From assembly GCF_000204055.1 (NCBI RefSeq), contig NW_006768836.1:388991-452990 (forward strand): 64,000 nt of DNA. Direction: 5' to 3'. Position numbers and translations under genes: made by a program. This stretch comes from Melampsora larici-populina 98AG31 (Eukaryota > Basidiomycota > Pucciniomycetes > Pucciniales > Melampsoraceae). Below are positions 57,474 through 64,000 of the stretch, piece after piece (positions within the stretch are counted from its first letter, which is position 1; every line of letters starts with the position of its first letter). A model generated the notes under the pieces. That model searched no databases and was not told where the DNA came from. It saw only the letters and a program-made list of their open reading frames with translations.

Positions 57474-58807
57474 TATATCTAATAAGTGGAATGCAATAAA
57501 TAATACAACCTATGCCCCACCCTTTGGCTTCTTTGTCAAATGATATTTTTGGATACCATAATCCAAAAGACAGAGACAGACATGCAGTCATGGCATTTCA
57601 CACCCTGGCCCTCACATGACGGCCAGTAATGTTGGGTTTTTGGGTTGGGTGGTCCAAACTTGAAGGTCACATTCCTCAACATTAAGCAAACGCCGTGTTC
57701 AAACAAAACCCGGTGGCACGAAAGACCCGGTACCCCCGGTTGACTTTTTGGCCAGAAGCGGTTTAGAGCTGTCACTAACTAGTTACCACCAAAAACGCAA
57801 CTGGGTGTCCCGGGTTTTTTGACTTGACAGGGTTGGGTTTGAACACAGCTGTTGGATGATTCTCATCAAGATCACATCATGATCGCATGTGATGTGCAAA
57901 TTGCATGTGATGGGATATGCACATAGGTGGGTGGGGTGATGTAATATTTGGCGGCTGCAGCATGGATACATTACAGAGTTGGAAGATTTAGTTCAAACAA
58001 CCACCTTTGATTGACACGCTATGCAATTTGGGGGTTAATCATTTGGGCCCGCGCGTCAAAAGAAATGTCTTCCGGCGGCAGAAACATTTCATTCGAGGCG
58101 CAGTCCTTGTGTTATTAATAAACTCAGGAGGTTCTTGATGGTCACAGTCATTCAAGGCAATACAATATCTTGCAGGGCGGGTACATGTGATGTACCCTTG
58201 CTCTTGCTGGATCTTGTGATATTGTGACCCTGACACTTCTGATATGCAAAGGCTTGTTCTGTATCACAACCTCAAATTCAGTACTCTTACAATGATAGGT
58301 AAACGAAATAGACCATGCATACAAAGTGACTTTGAGATCTTTGGATCCCATTGAACCTGACACTTTGACACTTCCAATCTTTGGAACAGTTTATCTTCTT
58401 CCGGGTACAGGTTACATATTCTTATGAAGTGTCTGGCCAAGAGCTCACCAAGTCCAGTTTTATTTGAATTAGGGAAGATAGTGACACAGAACCACTCACC
58501 TCTATCCTTGCATTAACAGATGCCCCTGATAATGCAAGGGCTCAGGAAGAGAAAACCTTCTACCTTGCTCCAATGTGGCTCATTTGATAGTCTATGTAGA
58601 ATATCAAACCATGGAATCCAAGTTTTTTTCCGTTAAAAACAAAACAGTTGGATGGGGATGGTACATGTACATGAAGGCAGATATGTACAGAAATAAGCAA
58701 GAACAAGTGAAATGTGAGAAGTAAATTGAAATACATGCAAGCACATTACAATGTGTTTATATCAGGGATGTGCTGTCATCAATGTTTGCAGCGATAACTA
58801 GAAAGCC

Positions 58808-59642
58808 TCACTCTGTAAACTCGAAGTTGCGCACCTGAGATGAAAAACCAATCAGGGAAGGTTGGCGCGAGGTTTAAAGAATAAAGTTGTGCTTACTTTG
58901 AAAATGAACCGTCCAGAAACTGGATCTTTTCGAAGGACAGTGCCATGGAACCAAATCCTCGCACCAGCCACGACCCGCCCTAATTCGTAGTCTGGTGGAG
59001 TCATCAATCCAAAGTGATATGTGATGATGAACTCTTTCATAACCTCGTTCTGGAACAGGAAAAACTCAGTCAGCTGTGAATGGTTGATCAGAGATGTGGA
59101 GGAAGGATGGACCCACTATCGGGTCATACCAGTCGTGTTTTGCATTGATAGTTAATTCCCACCCGGTGAGATCGTCCACATCTTCAAGATAAAAATCCAG
59201 AACAACGCCGAGGCCATTAAGGGTGGCTTTGCCCGCAAGGTGGCGTGGATCATCAGGCGGGTTCGTTACGACCGTTGTCTTGGGGTCGAGAGCGTATTCG
59301 ATCGTGCTTTCGCCAGAAATGTCATCGTGACCAAAGGGACCAATGATACTGTAAGTCCTTGCACGCTGCAGGGCTTCGGAAGGCATCACGAAACCGAGAG
59401 CCTTGAGGGGTGCCACTGCATGACCATGCTGGTCATCACCTTTCAAGGCGAGGTGAGTGCTGGACGAGTGCAACCCAATGCCAGTCTGCGTGGGCTCCAC
59501 ACGAGTCGCCTACGACCGGGAAAGACTGGATTAGGTGGTGCGTTGTGCGTTCTCTTACTGGCGAGATGGATGTTGGATGGAAATAGACACTTACGATCTC
59601 AGGACATGAAATAATAGCGGTCATGACCGCCGGGAAAGGCAT
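58808..59642 (-). CDS. Small unknown protein of unit 2
   Basis: ATG at 59642 opens MPFPAVMTAIISCPEI. A GTAAGT intron leads to ATRVEPTQTGIGLHSS. Then come PLKALGFVMPSEALQRART, HLAGKATLNGLGVVLDF, GWELTINAKHDWYDPI, NEVMKEFIITYHFG, and PDYELGRVVAGARIWFHGTV. A last exon VRNFEFTE ends at TGA 58808-58810 after an intron beginning GTAAGC. About 190-200 residues. Alternating hydrophobic strands and a lone helix-like stretch suggest a small beta-rich fold, conceivably an OB fold, but no named motif supports that. It lies in the same orientation as, and downstream of, the KDZ gene. Consistent frames over several introns argue for a real gene. Confidence 0.5.
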
Positions 59643-60654
59643 CTTGGTAAACTTTGGGTAGGTAGGTGCTGATTGAGATGTTGAAGCTATGAACGGATTG
59701 AATGGGTGGTATAAAGTGGGAAGGATGATGGTTTGTACCTTCTCCTTCCCTCAATCCTTGTTATATGTGCTAACCGAGGGCCAAGTCGGGGTTGGGAACT
59801 CCAACATGGACGCAGCAATGCCACGTCCATATCAAAGTTCCATGTGGTAATTTATTAGTATTTGGGACGTTGATTATGCCTCTGCCTCTTCGCGCTATCA
59901 ACGCGGCGGTGGTATGGGGAGGTCCTACTGCACGAACCCTGGGCAGTTCATTCAGAAAGCGCGAGTTCAATCATTTCCATCGAACTCATTGTGAACGTTG
60001 GCCAGAAGGTAGGTAATGATTAGTAAGGTAATGATCGAACCAATCATTACCTACCTTGTAAGTAATGAATGGTGCATCACCCAGCGAGGCAACATACATA
60101 CCAAATTTGTGAAGTTCTATTGTGCCAAGTCAGCCATGGGAGGTTCCATGGTGAAGTGAAAGGCCTCGGATTGTACAATAGTTGTTTGAGGCATTTGTAC
60201 TCACAAAGTCCTCTTAGTAATCTTATGGAAGCAAACTTCCATGACAAGATACGGTCTTGTCATTGAAGATCAAGTTGAACAATTTGATCTTTAACGAACA
60301 CAGATAGCCAAACAAGCTCTTGCGAGCTAGTGAAAGATCATAAAAAAAAACAACTGGACGAGCCTCATGGAGAATGAACAACTGTTTATTTACCAATCGC
60401 AGTTGAAGAAGAAAGTATAAAAAAAACGCCAGTGGTCCAATAATTTATCGATTATCTTAGATTAGTTTTAGATTTGACAAATTTTCCTACGTTTGATAGA
60501 TAGTATACAGATGTATGAGTGAGGGCTTGTATGTACCTTCTTTGGATCTTAGAAGTTACATAGAATGTGGATGTTGTTAGAAATTGTTAGTTAGCATATT
60601 GCCTAAAATCGAGAGAGAACGGCAGAGCCTTCATGACTCACATTGAAATTCAGC
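59643..60654. other. Spacer between the two minus-strand genes of unit 2
   Basis: No gene supported. It contains a perfect 16-bp inverted repeat (60006-60021 and 60042-60057, AAGGTAGGTAATGATT) with a 20-base spacer that itself starts with another partial copy of the arm. The right part is the 3' region of the KDZ gene. Confidence 0.6.
60006..60057. repeat. Inverted repeat with 16-bp arms
   Basis: The arms AAGGTAGGTAATGATT and AATCATTACCTACCTT are exact complements. GGTAATGAT occurs once more inside the spacer. Confidence 0.95.
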
Positions 60655-62790
60655 CTACAAAATGCCATTGCCAATGAAGTCCATTCCAGGACGCTTCCTG
60701 AGTTTCTGTAGTAGCCAAGCATTTCGTAATGCTACCATCTCCTCCAAAAAAAAATTATACTTGACTGAGTGCATGCTTCTGCACATGGAGGCAAAACCAC
60801 CATACCATATGTTGGTGAGTTCTGCCGCAGAGGCATTGAAAACCCATTTGCTGTTCTGTTGAATATTGGGGAAGAGTCTAGGATTGGTGAAGCGTTGGCA
60901 AAAGTCATCACTGCCCGCATGGGAGCGGTGGTGAAACGGATCGACTGGGATGACTGTATCCTTGAATCTGCTGGAATCGACGGCACCGTGGTAAATGTGT
61001 TCGGTCAGGCGACACGCATTATCGTAAAATACAACCTCTGGGATTCCCTGAGGGAACGTCTCTTCCAAAAATGCCTGCATATGGGAATCAGGAAGGAATC
61101 AGTGTCTAAAATCAAACCAGTTATAGGATTGTAACTGTATCACTCACTTTTACCGCACTGACCAATTCTGAATGATAGAACGTCTTGCGAGCCAGGATGA
61201 TCCCACACGGCCCCACGATCAGTTGATCGTTGTGGGTTCGCATGCGGCTGAGGCAAACTTTTGTTTTTTCTTGCGACTGTCCACCGTCACGCGCGGCCTC
61301 GTGAGACCTATTGGACTCGTCGTGTTGTTGCACGCTGTCCAAGTCCTCAAAGTCGCCGGTCTCGGCATTGAGGTGTACGGTTGCATCTGACGGGAGGTTC
61401 GAACCGGGCCGATTCAGAATGGCGGTAAGTGAAAAGTTACCTGCTACTCGGGTTTCGAAAGCCTCCATTGCCTTGATGTGAGCTTCTTTCGCGCAGGTCT
61501 TTGAACCAGCTTCACACAACACTCGACATGGTTGAGCTTGACAAATCTGGCCAAGGACATCTTTGTGGGCTTTGCAAAACCGGTCGTTGATGTTCTCAAG
61601 ACGGTTTGTGCAGGGTCCTTCGGGTAAGGGTAATCCGGCGTCACGTGCTAGGTCAGCGAGCTGATCGGTCGAAGCGCTACAGCGCCAATGGCCTATAGTC
61701 AGGCCATCAGTAACTACCGCACGGATTCCTGAAATATAGATCATGCGGTAAAGAGATTCGCGGTCATCAACAGCATATCGTACAGACGAAGGTTTAGGGA
61801 AGTGTGACTCACCTAATAAGATTTCTTCCCCAGTGTCAGAATCAATTCCGGCTGATTGAATACGCACACAACGAGAACAGTAATGGTCTCGGTCTCGTGT
61901 GCCCTCAACAGCCAGCAGTTCCAGGTGAGCGGCCATTGCATCCTCGAAACGTAGGTGGTCTGTCCCGCTCGCACTGACCATCAGCTGGGTCCCACGACGA
62001 TCTGCGTGGTTGAGGAGAGAAATCAAGTCCAGGCCATCGCTGCACATCGGCTGCGACATCGCCGGGGTGAAGGCTTGATCGGAGGCGAATTGGGGGATGT
62101 TGCAGTTGTCGACATAAGTACGATTGTACCAGTTAACTAAATTGAAATGTGAAACGCTATCACGCGAAGGCTTCAGTGTACAACCACGGCTTGGAAAGAT
62201 TTGTAAAAACGTTATATCTTACTGCGCTAGGAATTGAATACCGCGTAACATGCTATGCAATCGGCGGGTCATGTAGTAATGACAATGTACGTGGAGGGTT
62301 TCCGGATCACGGCCCATTTCCATCGTGTAGTAGCAGCGTACATCATTCTTGGTGTAGTAGCTAGGCCTATAGGAAGTTGCACATTTCGCATCTGGGATTT
62401 AGGAAGGTAATGAGCGAGCGGAAAAACGTACAATTTAATGACAAAACTAAAGCAATCTTACCAGGGCATCTCAAGATAGTAGTCTCAGCGGTGTGTACGC
62501 CATCTGAGTCAAAGACGTAGGCGTTGAGGCGGGAGTGGACGTGTAAGTTTGGTGAGCTGGGGCATACAAGGCACTTGGTTACAGGGGCCCGTAGGTATCG
62601 CTCGGCGACTTGGGAGACATCTGGTTGAACGCCGAGATTGCGGATGCAAGCAGTCAAATCGATACGAGCCGAGGGGAAGATGTCGAAGGCCATCCTCCAC
62701 AAGCTGTGAATGAGTTTGTGAGGAAAGGCTGGGGTTAGGGCAGACAGGAGGAAGTTGGCAACTGGCAGACGATAAGATCTCAGTCAAAGG
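60655..62790 (-). CDS. KDZ transposase with CxC5 and CxC6 cysteine clusters
   Basis: Exons read without a stop. Exon from about 62780: LPVANFLLSALTPAF, FDIFPSARIDLTAC, VTKCLVCPSSPNLHVHSRL, then RCP spliced to DAKCATSYRPSYYTKNDVRC (CxC5 cluster). Next, FLA joins HVSHFNLVNWYNRTYV across an intron ending GATAG. Then come CSDGLDLISLLNHADRRG and RDHYCSRCVRI. After an intron, VVTDGLTIGHWRC...GPCTNRL...RFCKAHKDVLGQICQAQPCRVLCE...TCAKEAH forms the CxC6 cluster. The catalytic part has VGPCGIILARKTFYHSELV, VVFYDNACRLTEHI, PVDPFHHRSHAGSDD, WVFNASAAELTNIWYGGF and VKYNFFLEEMVALRN. KDZ enzymes are RNase H-fold transposases. The 5' end is incomplete: an in-frame stop lies just before LRSYRLP, so a further upstream exon or acceptor is expected. 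Probably intact. Confidence 0.82.
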
Positions 62791-63472
62791 CCTTGACCGG
62801 CCGAGTGTTGGACTTCGGATGCAAGCGACATGAAGCGAACAAAGTCGGCCACCGTCAGAGAGGTGCTCAGTCGAGGATTCGTGGTGGTGAGTTGGCCTAC
62901 GAAGTCAGTCAGAAGCATGGTCGAGGGGATTGGGATATAACCAGGAGATGGATGACTTGGTGGGTTGAGGGTGTGGGTGGAGGGTATACGGTATGCGTGG
63001 TGGTGATCAAGATTACACGGGTGAGGTGTCGACAGTCGCGTGAGGTCGCATCGCGAGGCGTGGGAGGTGACACCTCAAGGGGTAGGAGGGTGCCCACAAG
63101 TAGGCCACGCAAGCTCCCCTTATGGACGGCAGTAAGTCGCTACGTAGTAAACGGCGACATACTGTTTATGTTAAATCTTACATGTGATGTCGACTGATGT
63201 GGACCCATGATCCATGGGGTTAGCAGGGGTTCTCACGATTCTCAGACATTATCAGGATTCTCAGAATTGCTCGCGCAAAACCCCGTTCCTATAGTCTACC
63301 CTGAATTGCTTTGATTTTACTAGAGCAATCTAAACTTCAAATTCAGTGACAATAGGGCGTAGGGCGTCTCAAGTTGATTTTTTTGTTTTTTGTTTCACAC
63401 TTGGACCTTGTTCGTATTTTTCATTTACTAGCTCCAAGTGATCGAATCGAACAAAGGGTTTTGGCCTCTGAG
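62791..63472. other. Right end of unit 2 and flank
   Basis: Probable promoter of the KDZ gene and the right TIR (to 63284), with ATTCTCAG repeated just inside it. No gene seen. Confidence 0.4.
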
Positions 63473-63600
63473 CTTAGGTAACGAACAGCGGCTCGCTCTC
63501 TGCTTGGGCAGAGGTCCAAGAGAGATCGCCCGAAAAGAATCATTCTAAGCCCATGATCTTGAGACTTAACATAATTTATACCATAAGAGCATCTCCTATC

Positions 63601-63779
63601 GTCTCGGTAAACGGCTTCGGTACGGTAAATTTTACTGTACCGAAGCCCAAAATCCACAATCGTGTGAAAAACACCATTCGGTATCTATCGAATCGGTCAA
63701 AAATCGGTAGAGGTCCAGCAAATTTGCTGGACCTCTACCGAGTCGGTATTTCCACAATCTACCGAAAAGCTACCGAGAC
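63601..63779. repeat. Fold-back element with nested palindromes
   Basis: The ends GTCTCGGTA (63601) and TACCGAGAC (63779) are inverted. Inside lie GCTTCGGTAC...GTACCGAAGC (63614-63646) and a 38-bp perfect palindrome (63704-63741). The word TCGGTA or its complement recurs throughout. A 14-bp palindrome GAGACTCGAGTCTC (63775-63788) overlaps the right end. This could be a MITE of a fold-back type. No target duplication is assigned. Confidence 0.75.
63704..63741. repeat. 38-bp perfect palindrome
   Basis: TCGGTAGAGGTCCAGCAAA followed directly by its complement, with no loop. Confidence 0.97.
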
Positions 63780-63921
63780 TCGAGTCTCGCCAAAGTCTCA
63801 TCAAGGTTCCCAAATCCCTCTACTATCCCCCTCTACTATCCTTCCTTTCGATTTACTTTCACTATTCCATCTCAATCTTCATCTCATCTTTGTCTGAAAT
63901 ATCAACTCGTTATCAATCAAG

Positions 63922-64000
63922 ATGGATCAAATCAATCAAGACTTCGACCATCAAACCACTCAAAATGATCAACTTAATCAAAATTCATCAAAGAAGAAAA
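63922..64000 (+). CDS. Start of a glutamine/asparagine-rich protein, cut by window edge
   Basis: ATG at 63922, with AAG before it, follows a long pyrimidine-rich leader (63810-63895). The 26 codons available read MDQINQDFDHQTTQ and continue rich in Q, N and K. The frame is open at the window edge. Too short to identify. Confidence 0.45.
   Translation, partial: MDQINQDFDHQTTQNDQLNQNSSKKK

Larger units (their letters stand above)
56412..58807. other. Non-coding core of unit 2, rich in hairpins
   Basis: 2.4 kb without a supported gene between convergently arranged genes. It holds a perfect 24-bp palindrome (56920-56943), a perfect 16-bp-arm hairpin (57337-57352 and 57358-57373) and a perfect 10-bp-arm hairpin (57445-57454 and 57464-57473). 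Short TA runs lie near 56970-57000. A GCATGTGATG motif repeats near 57885 and 57903. Confidence 0.6.
53473..63284. mobile_element. KDZ transposon-like unit with imperfect TIRs (unit 2)
   Basis: The left end CGGGTTTT (53473-53480) followed by AATTCCTGAGAACCTGATAGTG resembles the complement of the right end (63284 inward, GGGGTTTT then AATTCTGAGAATCCTGATAATG). About 9.8 kb is enclosed: a zinc-cluster gene (+), a small unknown gene (-), and a KDZ transposase with CxC5 and CxC6 clusters (-). KDZ elements are a cut-and-paste superfamily expanded in basidiomycetes. No target duplication is evident at these ends, so the limits are provisional. No TET/JBP dioxygenase gene, often associated with KDZ elements in fungi, was seen. 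Confidence 0.55.

Noticed and set aside
45602..63284. TET/JBP dioxygenase cargo in the KDZ region
   Set aside because: Looked for because KDZ elements in fungi often carry it. No HxD...H-type dioxygenase frame found.
63580..63600. Plant contamination suggested by AGAGCATCTCC
   Set aside because: This word is common at plant MITE ends, but the surrounding genes are fungal and no matching right end is present.

Overview
The window looks like nuclear DNA of a filamentous basidiomycete, most likely a rust fungus (Pucciniales). The evidence is short GT-AG introns (about 50-90 nt) in almost every gene, AT-rich intergenic DNA, housekeeping proteins of fungal type, and mobile-gene families common in rusts and mushrooms. 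The species assignment is inference; no rRNA or other marker gene is present.

Layout. 0-4 kb: a SET-domain protein (-) and a delta3,5-delta2,4-dienoyl-CoA isomerase-like gene (+). 4.5-5.9 kb: a decayed PIF/Harbinger transposase (-). 6.06-14.31 kb: a tyrosine-recombinase retrotransposon (DIRS order, Ngaro/PAT layout) with split direct repeats A1...B1-A2...B2, a gag interrupted by an exactly 1,600-nt AT-rich GT-AG segment, a reverse transcriptase-RNase H frame, and a recombinase with all catalytic residues. 14.9-21.8 kb: Mediator subunit 12 (+) with a 159-bp tandem duplication across its stop codon. 22-28.6 kb: gene-poor DNA with a small three-exon gene, a 188-bp pogo-like MITE and a nested inverted repeat. 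28.6-33.3 kb: an ankyrin-PH-FFAT-ORD oxysterol-binding protein (-). 34.4-37.7 kb: a GH47 alpha-mannosidase (-). 38.9-42.4 kb: a secreted lysophospholipase (+). 43.5-43.8 kb: a small secreted cysteine-containing protein (-).

45.6-63.3 kb is accessory DNA that appears to consist of two abutting DNA-transposon-like units. Unit 1 (45,602-53,395) is bounded by a perfect 14-bp terminal inverted repeat. It carries a large zinc-finger protein of an unclassified basidiomycete family (conserved DTPVE-LH-VLLG block) with one nonsense codon, and a second multi-exon gene with a coiled coil. Unit 2 (about 53,473-63,284) has imperfect terminal inverted repeats. It carries a zinc-cluster gene (+), a small unknown gene (-) and an apparently uninterrupted KDZ transposase with CxC5 and CxC6 cysteine clusters (-); its non-coding core holds several perfect hairpins. 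The right edge has a strongly palindromic fold-back element and the first codons of a further gene.

The best candidates for something undescribed are: (i) the two multi-gene transposon units, (ii) the recombination-site-like 11-8-11 palindrome created where the retrotransposon meets its left flank, together with the 1.6-kb in-phase intron-like insert in gag, and (iii) the two small spliced genes without recognised relatives. All intron positions are read by eye from GT/AG signals and frame; none is backed by transcripts.
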